Notes: a model not told the origin generated them from the letters alone. Positions 52,568 to 62,586 are shown, counted from the first letter of the stretch. The stretch: DNA of 64,000 nt from Plantactinospora mayteni (GCF_016862935.1 NZ_BONX01000052.1:1-64000); one strand, 5' to 3'. Program-made: numbers and translations.

Positions 52568-53860
52568 TCAGCTCCTCGTCCGCTCCTCGACGGGGGGCGG
52601 CGGAAACAGGAAGATCTCCTCCGGTGGCTCGTCGCGGGGCGGGGCTGCCGCCGGCAGCTCCGCCCGCCCCGGCAGCCAACGGCGGCGGCGGCCCCGCGGC
52701 AGCGCCCAGGCCAGGACCGCGGCCAGCGCGAGAGCCACCGCGCCCGCGCCCGCACCGAGCTTCGCGCTGGCGCTCGTCCGGTCCCACCAGGCCGCGACGC
52801 GGACCGCCTCCGGATCCGGCGCGGGGAGCACCACCTCGGGCATCGCGAGCGGGTCGCGCTCGGAGAGCCCCTCCGTCACCGCCCGATACGGGTCGACGAC
52901 GCCAGCGCCGTACTCCCGGCTGGACCGGCCGCCCCGGGCCGGTGCGGCGGTCGCCATGAGGCGCTGGGCCGTCTGTTCCGCGGTCAGCTCGGGCCAGGCC
53001 GAACGCACCAGAGCGGCGGCGCCGGCGACGAACGGCGCGGCGAAGCTGGTGCCGTCGTGGTAGGTGTGCCCACGCACCCTGGTCGCGCCGACCACCCGCG
53101 TACCCGGCGCCACCAGATCCACGTAGTCGCCCACCTGGGAGCCCGAGGGGCGGGCACCGGCGATGTCGATCGCGCCGACCCCGAGCACCCCGGGGTACGC
53201 CGCTGGAAACGACGCGGTCGGCCCGCTGTCCTGCCGGTTGCCCACCGCCGCCACCAGCAGCGCGTCCTTGGACTGCGCGTAGCGAACGGCGTTGCGTACC
53301 GCCGGGAAGTCGCCGTAGCCCGAGAGCGAAAGATTGATCACCTTGGCGCCGCGGTCGGCGGCGTACCGGATGCCCCGGGCGACCGCGGCGGGATCGATCG
53401 GGATCGGCTCGCCCTGGTCGTTGAGTTCGCGGTCGGTGATCCGGACCGGCAGGATCCGTGCCCCGGGCGCGACCCCGCGAAAGCCGACCCCGCCCGCCGA
53501 TCTGGCGGCGATGATGGAGCCGACCGCGGTGCCGTGCGAGACGCAGTCGAAGTTGCCCCGCAGGTCGCCGACGAGGAAGAAGTCCCGACCGGCCAGCACC
53601 CGCCCGCGCAACTGCGGGTGGTCCGCGTCCACCCCGGAGTCCACCACCGCGACGACGACGCCGGCACCCGTGCTGTGCCGCCAGGCGCTCGGCAGGTCGA
53701 GCAACTGCTGGGCCCACGGCAGGTCGGCGATGGCCGGCCGCCCGGGCTCCGGGTCGCGACAGGCGCTGGCCGGCGGCGCGGCAGACGCGGGCCCGGCCGA
53801 GACCGAGGGTACGGCCACCGCCACCGCGATGGCCAGGAGAACGGCGGTGGGTGTCTTCAC
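52568..53860 (-). CDS. mycP: Mycosin, subtilisin-like protease of the ESX system
   Basis: 430 residues from GTG 53860. A signal peptide (TPTAVLLAIAVAVAVPSVSA) and mature start precede an S8 peptidase with Asp in VVAVVDSGVDADHP, His in CVSHGTAVGS, oxyanion Asn in AAVGNRQDSG, and Ser in HDGTSFAAPFVAG. A Pro-rich linker leads to a C-terminal membrane helix (AGAVALALAAVLAWAL) and a basic, Pro-rich cytoplasmic tail. Mycosins cap the periplasmic side of ESX complexes and are needed for secretion. An ATG at 53899 would add 13 residues; GTG 53860 is favoured by a GGAG tract. Convergent with the Esx pair. Confidence 0.92.
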   Translation of the reverse strand: MKTPTAVLLAIAVAVAVPSVSAGPASAAPPASACRDPEPGRPAIADLPWAQQLLDLPSAWRHSTGAGVVVAVVDSGVDADHPQLRGRVLAGRDFFLVGDLRGNFDCVSHGTAVGSIIAARSAGGVGFRGVAPGARILPVRITDRELNDQGEPIPIDPAAVARGIRYAADRGAKVINLSLSGYGDFPAVRNAVRYAQSKDALLVAAVGNRQDSGPTASFPAAYPGVLGVGAIDIAGARPSGSQVGDYVDLVAPGTRVVGATRVRGHTYHDGTSFAAPFVAGAAALVRSAWPELTAEQTAQRLMATAAPARGGRSSREYGAGVVDPYRAVTEGLSERDPLAMPEVVLPAPDPEAVRVAAWWDRTSASAKLGAGAGAVALALAAVLAWALPRGRRRRWLPGRAELPAAAPPRDEPPEEIFLFPPPPVEERTRS

Positions 53861-53986
53861 GATGACGCATGCTCCGACGCGCTCCGGGGTCCTGGGCACC
53901 CGTGACCGGAACAGGCCAGTGTCCTCCGGAGCGGCCGGGGCCGCGACATGCTGATTCTCGGGTGTGGACCACGCTGGGAGGCCAGG

Positions 53987-54379
53987 TTGGACATCTCAGT
54001 TGGCGAGCTGACCACGCGGCTCGCCGAGTACTCACGGCTGACCGAGGATCTGCTGGCGATGCGCGAGGGGATGGACAGGATCCGCATCACCGCCTACTCC
54101 GCGGACGAGCTGGTCACCGTCACCGTCGGCGGCCGGGGTGAGCTGATCAACCTCGAACTGGACCCACGAATCTACCGCGAGCCGGACGCGACGGCCCTGG
54201 CCGAAAGTATCGCCGCGACCATCCGAGACGCGGCCGAGGCGGCGGCCCAGGACGCGGCCCAGATCGCCGGGCGGGTGATCGGTGCCGGGCCCGACGACGA
54301 GGTGGACCCCTGGTTCGACCCGGCTCTGCGACTGCTTGACAGCGAGCCGGAAAGGAGCCAGCGGCTATGGCGGGAATGA
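53987..54379 (+). CDS. YbaB/EbfC-family protein
   Basis: 130 residues from TTG 53987, which lies 5 bases after GGGAGG. An ATG at 53948 has no ribosome site and precedes an unusual Cys/Trp-rich stretch. The body fits the YbaB/EbfC fold: AEYSRLTEDLLAMREGMDRI, VTVTVGGRGELINLELDPRI, and helices to the end. YbaB-like proteins are frequent in actinobacterial ESX loci, where they may be nucleoid-type or chaperone-like proteins. It overlaps the next gene by 13 bases and likely forms an operon with it and the giant toxin gene. Confidence 0.82.
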   Translation: MDISVGELTTRLAEYSRLTEDLLAMREGMDRIRITAYSADELVTVTVGGRGELINLELDPRIYREPDATALAESIAATIRDAAEAAAQDAAQIAGRVIGAGPDDEVDPWFDPALRLLDSEPERSQRLWRE

Positions 54380-54708
54380 CCGGCGACGGCATCCGCATGG
54401 ACATCGGGGCGACCCGGGCGGTGATGCAAGTGCTCAGCCAAGTGGCCGCCACACTCCGGGCCAGCTGGACCGACGCCGAGGGCGCGATCGAATCGCAGGT
54501 CGGCCAACTCGGCAACGACCGGATGGGCCGGGAGTTCCGCGCGTCGTTCGACCCGGTGGTGGAGGAGCTCGCGGTGAAGCTCGACCTGCTGATCGGCAAG
54601 GTCGAGCGACGGGGGAGGACGGGCCATCTCGCCGTGGACCGCTACGAGATCACCAAAGCGGAGACCGAGCAGGTCATCAGGGATGTGCCCCAAGCGGGCC
54701 AGTCATAG
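54367..54708 (+). CDS. WXG100-like ESX substrate
   Basis: 113 residues, helical hairpin with W at LRASWTDAEGAIESQVGQL in the place of the WXG turn (W-T-D, no Gly). A second helix follows (FDPVVEELAVKLDLLIGKVERR). It lies between the YbaB-like gene (overlap) and the giant toxin gene (18 bases). Its position suggests it is the small partner that targets the toxin for ESX export, as in other WXG100/LXG toxin operons. Start ATG 54367. Confidence 0.75.
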   Translation: MAGMTGDGIRMDIGATRAVMQVLSQVAATLRASWTDAEGAIESQVGQLGNDRMGREFRASFDPVVEELAVKLDLLIGKVERRGRTGHLAVDRYEITKAETEQVIRDVPQAGQS

Positions 54709-54726
54709 CGGTCGGCGGGCCACGAT

Positions 54727-57700
54727 ATGGACATCCCCGAGCCGCCCGACCCGAGCGGGTTGTGGGCGGAGATCAAGGCGCTGGCCAACCCGTTTCCGCA
54801 GGACAGCGAGACCCAGGCGTACGCGCTGGCGGACGCACTGGATGCTGCCGCCGGAGGAATCGAGCGAGCCGCCGACGACATTCCGGTGATCGCCGGCCTA
54901 CTGCCCGCCGTCTGGCCGGACACGGAGGGATTGAACTCCGCGGAATCTGTGCGTGTCCTCGACACTGAGCTTCGCCCGCTCGCGCAGGCCCTGCGGGAAC
55001 TGGCCAAGCACGCCCGCGAGTACGGCCGGACGATCGTCGAGACAAAAATCAGTCTGTGGATCGAAATCGGCGCCAGCGCGGCCCTGTTCGTCGCCCTGCT
55101 CCCCTTTCCGGGCGCTGCCGCCGGGGTGGTGTCGCGGCTGGCCGTACGCCTGGCGATGTTGGGCGCGGAGGGGGCCGGGCGGCTGGCGGCCAGCGGCCCC
55201 CTGCAAATGGCGAAGCACCTCCTCATGCAGGCCGGGATCGGGGCCGCTACCGAGACGGGCAACAGCACCACGACACAGCTCCTCAGCATGGCCGGGGGCC
55301 ACCGCGACCAGTTCAGTGGCAAGGACCTCTTGATCTCGGGCATTGCCGGCGCCAGCGGGGAGGTGGCCGGGGACGCCCTCCGGAGGGTGGCCACCGGAGC
55401 GATCGCCGAGGCAATACAACGGGGACTCCAGCGAATCGGTCTCCCCGCGCCGCTTGCCAGCCATCCGGCGATGTTCATCGAGGCGACCGCCAACAACGGC
55501 ATCACCTCACCGACGTCCAGCTACGCCGCCGACAAGGCCGTGAACGGCGATTGGGCGGCCCTCGCGGACATCAACGGCTACCTCACCGCCGTGGGGAACG
55601 ATGGGTTGAGCTCCGGACTGATGGGGGCGGGTGCTGCCAACAGCCGGCATCTCGGGCTGCAGCTGAACCAGCTCGGCTCGCCGCCGGAGTCGGGGCCCAC
55701 CGTTGGGACCGGCTCGCCGGTACCCATCGATGGGAACCCGCCGATCAACCAGCCCGCGATGCTGGTGTCGGACCCGGCCACGGCTCCCCTATCGCCTGGC
55801 CAGGCTGTGACACCGACCGAGGCTGTGACACCGACCGCGGCGGCGGCACCGACCGAGGCGGCGGTGCGGCCGCCTGGGCAGGCCGTGACGCCGCCGGTAG
55901 GCCAGGCCGTGACGCCGCCGGTGACCGACGCGGGCCCGGTTGGGCTGGACACCAACCGGCAGGAGCGGGGCGTGCCCCCCGCGGCCAGCACCGCTCGTCC
56001 GGCGCCAGCCCCAAACGCTGGCCCGCCGAACGATGCCGGGACGACCGAATTCGGTACCTCGGACCCCACGCAGTCCGAGACCGCTGCCGGTCCGGCTGTG
56101 ACCCCGTCCCAACCCTCCGGTCTAGACACCGTGCACCAGCCCGAGACGGTCGCGCCCGACGGCACCTCGGGGACCACCGACGCACCGGCGGACGGCGCAG
56201 CGGAGGCCGGCCCACCGGGGGGCGGCTCCCTGGAAGGCCGCGCCCCAGTGGAGGCCGGCCCATCGGCGGACGGGCCAGCAGAAGGCCGCGCACTGGAAGA
56301 CCACACCCCAGCGGAGGCCGGGCCAGCGGCGGCCGCGCCAGCGGAGAATGGCCCGTCCGCAGCCGGGCTGTCGGGAGACGGCTCGTCGGCGATCGGCCCA
56401 CCGTCCGCCGGAACGTCGGCGGCCAACCCGTCCGCGCCGATCACCCCGCCGTCCACCTACACCGCCGTGCACCCGATCGTGTACTCCGCCCTGCACCCGA
56501 ACGGCCCGAACGGCCCCGGCTCCGGCTCCGACCCGACGCGCCGAAGTAGGCCAACCGATCCCGACCTCACGGGTCCCGACCCGATCGGCCCCAAGGCGAC
56601 TCGCACGGACGGGCCGGGTACCGCCCCGAACGGGCTGCGCCAGGACCCGGACAGCGACGTCGTACGGGGTGCCCGCGCGTACGACCGCGATACTGCAACA
56701 CTTCCGGAAGGCGGAGGAAACCGACCAGGAGATTCACTACCTCTTCGGGTACCCAGAGCTGGACCGGAGGTTGACCATCAACAAGCTGGACCGGACATTC
56801 CGGGTGACGGACGAGCGCGAGAACCCCGCCCTCAGAGCGGTGGTACGACGGATCCTGACCCGGGAGGCCGCCGAGAAGACCTGGCCGACAGGGGGCGGGA
56901 TCCAGTCCTAGCCCGCACCTCCGGAGAGCGAGGCCCCCACGGGTCAGATTCGCCCCGGATCACTGCGGCGCACCCCGGACCTCACGCGGACAATTCCCAT
57001 ACCGCCACCGATCTGCCGGGGGCACCGGCGAGCGTCGGCGAGTCGGCTCCGCAACGGGTGTTCTGGCATCTGAAGCGGGCGCTGCAGGGCCTTGGCTCGC
57101 TGGAGGTCAACAACAAGGAACGCATCGCAATCCTGCGGATGCCGGGCAGACCGGCACTGCGGTTCATCGTGGGCACTCCGCCCGGGGGCACCCGAGCGCA
57201 CCGGACCGAGGTCGCGGAGAATGGCGAGGCCGTTGTCGACGTCGTGATCTCGGACCGCCCGCCCGTCGGCGAAGCAGCGGCCAGGCGGTGGGTCAACCGC
57301 ATCGTGGCCCATGAGCTGGCCGAGGACGCCGCCCTGCGGAACGAGAGCTTCGTGGCGCGCGCCAGGGCGAAGCTGCGGGCGTTGACCGAGGGGCCGGCGC
57401 ATCCCGACGCGCTGCGACGCGGGGCCGACCCGTCACTGAACAAGCGCAGTCCGCACGACGAGGGCCACCGGGCCGAGGTCAAGGTTCTGGTGGCGGAACT
57501 GAAGGCGGCCGCGGCGAAGGCGGCCGCGGGGGACCCGGCTTCAGCCAGAGCCGTGAAAGACATCGAGGTCGAGTTGGGTCTGTTGCTCGACCACCTCGGT
57601 ATCGGGCATCCGGATCCGAACGCACCGGACGCGCGACACGCCAAACACCGGCGGACCCTGTTGAACCTCAGCATCGACGAGTACGCGGCAATCCGGCCAC

Positions 57701-60700
57701 TGCTGAGCCACGATGCCGCGTGGCGCTCGCCCGAGCGGCGGGTGGCCCAGCTGGCACGAACCGGCGAGGTCGAGACCGTCAAACTCCACGACGGGACCCC
57801 CGTGCTTGTGCGGTTCCGTCGACGCAGAGACGGGGGCGGGACCGGATTCACGGTCAACCCGCCGAAACCGCGATCCGATTCGGACGGACTACCCGTACGC
57901 GGTCCGGACGGGCGCGTACTCATGGACCCTGCCGAGGTCGTCCTCGATCGGTGGGCCAACATCCCCAAGTTGGTGAAGCACGGCCTCCTCGACCACGTGC
58001 GGGCCAGGTTGGAGCCGCCCACCTTCGTACCGTGGACGTCGCGGGCTAGTACGCCGGACGAGTTGGCCAAGCTGGCCGAGGCGGTCCACTCCGCGAGCGA
58101 CAAGATCAACGATGGTTTGGCCGAGGTCGATGCGAAGCTCATCGGCTGGCTCGATACCGGCGACCAGATTGTTGTCCAGGTTAGGACCAAAGACGGTGAC
58201 ATCGACGTAAAGCTGCGGCTCGGTTCGCTGTCTGAGGGTGAGACAGCCCGGCTGGAGGCGGTTGTCGATCCCAGCCCTGGTACGACGCGTCAAGCCCGGC
58301 TTGTCATCGCGGAGAACGTCACGGAGCTGAACGCAACCGTCGCCGAGGCGGTGGTGTGGACGGTCGAGAGGCTCCGCCAGGTCGATGACATGCTGCGCGT
58401 CGCCCGCCGCGGCGCCAAGGTGGACAAGGCGCTGCTCGCGGCCGTCGAACAGGCCCACCGGATGGGGAACCCCGACCGGGTCGTGGCGAATCTCGCCAAG
58501 GCGGGCCTGCTCAGCGACCAGCCCGGGTCCCGGCAACTGGTCAAGGGACTGCTGAACTGGCTCAGCAAGACGAAGGGGACGATCATCCCGCGGAAGACGA
58601 TCATCCCGTTGCGGATGTTCGACACCGGCTTGCCGCGGAAGGACGTCGACGCATTGCAATCTCTGCACCGGGCGCTCGACATGGCCGTGAAGGAGAATTT
58701 CACGAACGGCCACGTCCGCGGTGCCGGGATCCGTCACCTGAACGGTTTGACGCCGGTGGCGAGGATACGCATCGACGACTCTTACCACCAGATTCCGGTC
58801 GAGGTCACAACGCCTGGCCAGCGTGACTTCGCCGTACAGCTCGTACCCGACAAGAACGCCCCGAACGGGTACCGGATGCAGGTGCGGGAGGACGCGAGCG
58901 AGGCGGCGATCCTCACCGAGGTCGCCAGCGCACTGGCGGAGTACGACGTTCTCGCGCGTCTGGTCGGCCCCGGCATGGTGGCCGAGCAGGATCCGGAAAG
59001 GTTCACCGAAGCTGCGACGCGCAGTGCTCGGCTCGCGGTGCTCACGTCGTTCTACGGCCGTGCCACTCCGGCCGAACGGCTCTTGATCGAACGGTACGCC
59101 AACGCGACGATGTCCCGCCCGGAGGATGCCGTCAACAAGCTGCGCGAGGTGACCAGGCATCGGGGGGGAAGACTCAAGGGGCCGCTGGTCGCCGGCCCTC
59201 AGGGGCGAAAACCGTACCGGCCTGCCATGTTTCGCCGGCTCGTCTCGCAGGTCGGCAGCGTCGCCAACACCGTGCTGGTCGGCGTGGAGTACGGCCGCAG
59301 CCCGGTCGGCATGTGGACGAGCGTGTATTCGGGGCTGGTCGGCAATATCGCCCAGGGCTACGCCGACGGGAACCTCGGCAAGCCGTTCCCGAACGTCCAG
59401 CTCGTTGCCGACCCTGAGGCCAAGCTGGTCAACAAGGAAAAGGTGCGCAACCCACCCGCCCGCAGTACGGGCGACCCGATCATGGACAACGTCCAGAAGC
59501 GGGTCCTGAATGCCGCTTCTTCAAGCGTGACCACGTATGTCGTCATCCAGCTCCTGGGCGGCGACCCGAGCAGGGCCGGCGTCGGCGGTACGTTCACGCT
59601 TGTGGCGTCGCTCAGCCAGGCGGTTGCGGACAAGGCCGCCGATCCGTACGAGATGACCGCGACCGGCAAATACAGCGCCCTGGAAAAGCTGGAGCCGGAC
59701 ACGGTCCGCAACATCTGGGCGGAGAACTTCTACTTCTTGATCCGGAGCCTCCACGACGAGGGGCAGACGCCCGACGCCCAACTGAAACAGCAACTGGAAG
59801 ATGCTCGGGAAAACATCCAGAAGGCGATCGACAAATCCGAGGAGGAGGTCGAGAACAAGGTCGCCGCCCTGCACCGGCGCCGCAGCGTGGTGGTCCAGCC
59901 AGCCAAGAACCTGTGGAACCGCACGGGCGGGCGGGTTTCCGACGGGTGGAAGTTCAAGCCGGCGCCGGGCCAGAGCTACGAGTTGCGCCATCTACTGATG
60001 AAGGCGCAGGCGCCCGCTCTGGTCAACCCGCTGCGCGTCGGGTGGCAGCACGCGGTGATGCAGGGGCCATCGCTGTACCTCGGGTTTGGGACAACCCCGG
60101 AGCTGATGCTCGCGAACATGCTGGGACAGGCAGGGCGCGGCGCCGGCTACGGGGCGGTCTGGACGCACCTGTCGGCGTGGGAGGCCGACGACAAGACGGC
60201 AGTGGCCGCCGCGAGAGCCCTGAACCAGCTCCGTGAGTCCAAAAAGATGATCGATGAGCTGCTCAGCGCCGATCCGCGCAACAGGCGCCCCGGTCCGCCA
60301 TCCGGACGCCTGGCGATTCTCACGCAGACCCAGCGGGATCGTGCGGCCAATATCCCGCCGGAGCAGTCAGCCCGGTTGCAGTCGCTGAAGCACGTCGCGG
60401 GCTTCGTCGGATCGGCGATCGCCGCCAGTCCGCTACTTCTGGCGGACATTCCAGACGGTAGTGAGCACATCTGGCTGATCGGGTCGGCCGCCGTCGCCGC
60501 CGCGTACGCCCTCGGTGAGGGCGTCATGCGCGTGGTCACCCCGATAATGAAGCGGATCGATGCCGACCGGCAGCTTGGAGAAGCGGCCAAACGGATCCCG
60601 TTAACTCCACTGGAAAGGGCGCAGGACGCGACCAGAATTGCCGAGCAGGCCGCCAAGGCGGCCGAAGAGATCATGCCAATGCCGGTGCCGGACGAGGAGC

Positions 60701-62112
60701 GGGTGCCGTTGGCGATCAGGATCGCCGAGGGCATGGTCCGAGCTGGGCTTGGCGCTTGGCGCCTCCTCGCCGAAAGTGGCACGGCGTTGCGGCCGGGGGA
60801 CAATCCCCCTGGTGGCGTGCACCTGAGCCGCCGGGACGCGGCGGCGGTCAACCGCCTGGTCGAAATCGTCCGGGACCTGGATCGGGTCGTGGCGATGGAG
60901 CAGAATCATCAGCGGATGCCCGTCGGCCAGCCCCCTGAGATGCTGCGCGGAGACCTGCGGCTACAGCTGGAGTTTCTGGGCCTGCTCGCCGGCCAGGCCG
61001 GCTCGGCCGCCCGGTGGGAGGCCGTGGTCAAGGACGTCCAGCTCCGGTTCGATCTGGACCTGGAAAGCGAGACGGCGCTGGCCGAGCTGCGCAAGGACTT
61101 CGATGAGGATTGGTCGGACAACGCGACGCGGGACGCGGTGCACACGTGGGTGGACAAGGAACACAAGAAGAACCTGCTGAGGTACAACCTGATTCAGGCA
61201 CTCGACGTGATGGCCCGTAATGGATGGTCCACGGTCAACGTTGCGGCGCCGGGCGGGCTACGCGATCTGCGTCTCACCCCGGACGGTACGGTCCGGGTCA
61301 GTACTTGGAGGGGCTCGTTCGAGCTAGAAGTCCAGCCCCGCCGAAACGGGGACGATGCCGGCGTGGCCATACTCGAACCTCGGCCAAAGGGACCGCACCG
61401 GCTCTACGTCGACCCCGCCGTCATCGGTGACCCGACCCCGCCCGCCGTCATCGGTGACCCGGCCCGGCTGGCAAAGGTGCTGCACGGCGCCGTCAATGCC
61501 TGGCTCGCCGATCGTGGTCCGGACCTGACCGCTCCGGACTTCGGCGGTGCCACCATCCTGGCCTTCCACGATCCGAGCGAGGGCAGCACCGCAGCAAGCC
61601 AGGGAAGCCCCGCACCGGCCGGTGGCGGAAACACGACGGCTGGGGCCGCCGGGAAACCGACGGGCGCAGTGCCGGACGGCGCCCCGTCCATGGCCGGCCC
61701 CGGCGGCAACTGGCGTACGATCGACGAAACGCCAGGCGGGGCGATAGGGCAGCAGAACAATGCCTCCTGTGTCTCCGCTGTCGGCGCGATGCTGTCCGGA
61801 AAGTCGCAGGATGACCTCATCGATACGCTCGGCGCGCCGGCACCGATCGCCCGCCTGGCAGCGGCGCTCGGCCCCGACTGGCGTGGCGGGTACGTCGGCC
61901 CCGACGCGTTGCACCTACTCAACCAACGCGCACCCTGGGGCGCTGAACTCAAGGACCCGCTCAATCCCATCGGACACGCGGTCGTGGTCGACGGGGTACG
62001 CCCCGACGGGCGAATCATGATCCGCGACCCGTGGGGCGGCGGTTCGTCATACGCGATGGACGTTGACGAATTCCTCGACTACTGGAACGGAAACGCGGTG
62101 TTCAAAGAATGA
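54727..62112 (+). CDS. Giant WXG100-like polymorphic toxin with C-terminal papain-like domain
   Basis: 2461 residues. Residues 1-110 are a helical WXG100-like export domain (LWAEIKALANPFPQDSETQA), followed by a hydrophobic stretch (ALFVALLPFPGAAAGVV). A Pro/Ala-rich linker runs over about 330-640 (repeats of VTPTEA and PPGQAVTP). Next is a degenerate stretch (about 655-725), then a mixed alpha/beta central body including VAHELAEDAA at 859-868 and long helical regions. The last 130 residues (GQQNNASCVSAVGAML; PIGHAVVVDGV; IRDPWGGGSSY) resemble papain-fold toxin/glutamine deamidase domains. The candidate triad is Cys2348, His2417 and Asp2434. The neighbouring immunity gene overlaps the stop. 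Exported by the ESX system, it would act in rival cells. Confidence 0.8.
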   Translation: MDIPEPPDPSGLWAEIKALANPFPQDSETQAYALADALDAAAGGIERAADDIPVIAGLLPAVWPDTEGLNSAESVRVLDTELRPLAQALRELAKHAREYGRTIVETKISLWIEIGASAALFVALLPFPGAAAGVVSRLAVRLAMLGAEGAGRLAASGPLQMAKHLLMQAGIGAATETGNSTTTQLLSMAGGHRDQFSGKDLLISGIAGASGEVAGDALRRVATGAIAEAIQRGLQRIGLPAPLASHPAMFIEATANNGITSPTSSYAADKAVNGDWAALADINGYLTAVGNDGLSSGLMGAGAANSRHLGLQLNQLGSPPESGPTVGTGSPVPIDGNPPINQPAMLVSDPATAPLSPGQAVTPTEAVTPTAAAAPTEAAVRPPGQAVTPPVGQAVTPPVTDAGPVGLDTNRQERGVPPAASTARPAPAPNAGPPNDAGTTEFGTSDPTQSETAAGPAVTPSQPSGLDTVHQPETVAPDGTSGTTDAPADGAAEAGPPGGGSLEGRAPVEAGPSADGPAEGRALEDHTPAEAGPAAAAPAENGPSAAGLSGDGSSAIGPPSAGTSAANPSAPITPPSTYTAVHPIVYSALHPNGPNGPGSGSDPTRRSRPTDPDLTGPDPIGPKATRTDGPGTAPNGLRQDPDSDVVRGARAYDRDTATLPEGGGNRPGDSLPLRVPRAGPEVDHQQAGPDIPGDGRAREPRPQSGGTTDPDPGGRREDLADRGRDPVLARTSGERGPHGSDSPRITAAHPGPHADNSHTATDLPGAPASVGESAPQRVFWHLKRALQGLGSLEVNNKERIAILRMPGRPALRFIVGTPPGGTRAHRTEVAENGEAVVDVVISDRPPVGEAAARRWVNRIVAHELAEDAALRNESFVARARAKLRALTEGPAHPDALRRGADPSLNKRSPHDEGHRAEVKVLVAELKAAAAKAAAGDPASARAVKDIEVELGLLLDHLGIGHPDPNAPDARHAKHRRTLLNLSIDEYAAIRPLLSHDAAWRSPERRVAQLARTGEVETVKLHDGTPVLVRFRRRRDGGGTGFTVNPPKPRSDSDGLPVRGPDGRVLMDPAEVVLDRWANIPKLVKHGLLDHVRARLEPPTFVPWTSRASTPDELAKLAEAVHSASDKINDGLAEVDAKLIGWLDTGDQIVVQVRTKDGDIDVKLRLGSLSEGETARLEAVVDPSPGTTRQARLVIAENVTELNATVAEAVVWTVERLRQVDDMLRVARRGAKVDKALLAAVEQAHRMGNPDRVVANLAKAGLLSDQPGSRQLVKGLLNWLSKTKGTIIPRKTIIPLRMFDTGLPRKDVDALQSLHRALDMAVKENFTNGHVRGAGIRHLNGLTPVARIRIDDSYHQIPVEVTTPGQRDFAVQLVPDKNAPNGYRMQVREDASEAAILTEVASALAEYDVLARLVGPGMVAEQDPERFTEAATRSARLAVLTSFYGRATPAERLLIERYANATMSRPEDAVNKLREVTRHRGGRLKGPLVAGPQGRKPYRPAMFRRLVSQVGSVANTVLVGVEYGRSPVGMWTSVYSGLVGNIAQGYADGNLGKPFPNVQLVADPEAKLVNKEKVRNPPARSTGDPIMDNVQKRVLNAASSSVTTYVVIQLLGGDPSRAGVGGTFTLVASLSQAVADKAADPYEMTATGKYSALEKLEPDTVRNIWAENFYFLIRSLHDEGQTPDAQLKQQLEDARENIQKAIDKSEEEVENKVAALHRRRSVVVQPAKNLWNRTGGRVSDGWKFKPAPGQSYELRHLLMKAQAPALVNPLRVGWQHAVMQGPSLYLGFGTTPELMLANMLGQAGRGAGYGAVWTHLSAWEADDKTAVAAARALNQLRESKKMIDELLSADPRNRRPGPPSGRLAILTQTQRDRAANIPPEQSARLQSLKHVAGFVGSAIAASPLLLADIPDGSEHIWLIGSAAVAAAYALGEGVMRVVTPIMKRIDADRQLGEAAKRIPLTPLERAQDATRIAEQAAKAAEEIMPMPVPDEERVPLAIRIAEGMVRAGLGAWRLLAESGTALRPGDNPPGGVHLSRRDAAAVNRLVEIVRDLDRVVAMEQNHQRMPVGQPPEMLRGDLRLQLEFLGLLAGQAGSAARWEAVVKDVQLRFDLDLESETALAELRKDFDEDWSDNATRDAVHTWVDKEHKKNLLRYNLIQALDVMARNGWSTVNVAAPGGLRDLRLTPDGTVRVSTWRGSFELEVQPRRNGDDAGVAILEPRPKGPHRLYVDPAVIGDPTPPAVIGDPARLAKVLHGAVNAWLADRGPDLTAPDFGGATILAFHDPSEGSTAASQGSPAPAGGGNTTAGAAGKPTGAVPDGAPSMAGPGGNWRTIDETPGGAIGQQNNASCVSAVGAMLSGKSQDDLIDTLGAPAPIARLAAALGPDWRGGYVGPDALHLLNQRAPWGAELKDPLNPIGHAVVVDGVRPDGRIMIRDPWGGGSSYAMDVDEFLDYWNGNAVFKE
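61414..61461. repeat. 27-base direct repeat in the toxin gene
   Basis: CCCGCCGTCATCGGTGACCCG occurs at 61414-61434 and 61441-61461, with a period of 27 bases. It adds a duplicated PAVIGDP nonapeptide just before the C-terminal papain-like domain and keeps the frame. Confidence 0.9.
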
Positions 62113-62393
62113 CGGACAACCTACCCCCGGCCCGCTGGCGGCTGACCGGCATGGCAGCCAAGGACGACTCGACCTATACCGTCAGCGTGGTGGACGACGA
62201 CGGAGAGACCCGCGAGTACGAGTTCACCGCCGAGAATGTCGACATCGCCGGCAGTCCCGTCCTTCTGGTCTCCGGTTTGGAGTTCGGCGACGACACCATC
62301 TGGGATCGCGAGGGTGCGGTCGCCGTTTCCGAGGCGGTACGAGCCTTCCACATAGCCCGCCAACGCACCCTCCGCCTCGGTCGCCCGTCGTAG
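62109..62393 (+). CDS. Candidate immunity protein for the papain-like toxin
   Basis: 94 residues, small, acidic and rich in beta-strand patterns (YTVSVVDDDGETREYEFTA), ending in a helix and a basic tail. Its ATG overlaps the toxin stop (ATGA), the usual arrangement for an immunity gene. No family is recognised. No signal peptide or membrane helix, so it acts in the cytoplasm of the producer. The immunity role is inferred from position and size. Confidence 0.65.
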   Translation: MTDNLPPARWRLTGMAAKDDSTYTVSVVDDDGETREYEFTAENVDIAGSPVLLVSGLEFGDDTIWDREGAVAVSEAVRAFHIARQRTLRLGRPS

Positions 62394-62586
62394 CTTCTTC
62401 GCGGACACCAACGAGAACCACCCGGCCCCGGGCACGGTCCAAGACGGTCCAAGACGTAGCTCCCGGTCCTGGCCGCCGACGCCGCCAGGGAAACCCGCCA
62501 CACCGCACCTGCGGTGCCTCAGGCCCGCGCTCGCTGGTTTCAGCACTCGAGCATCTTCACTGTCTTCGATTGGAGAAGCTGGCTAC

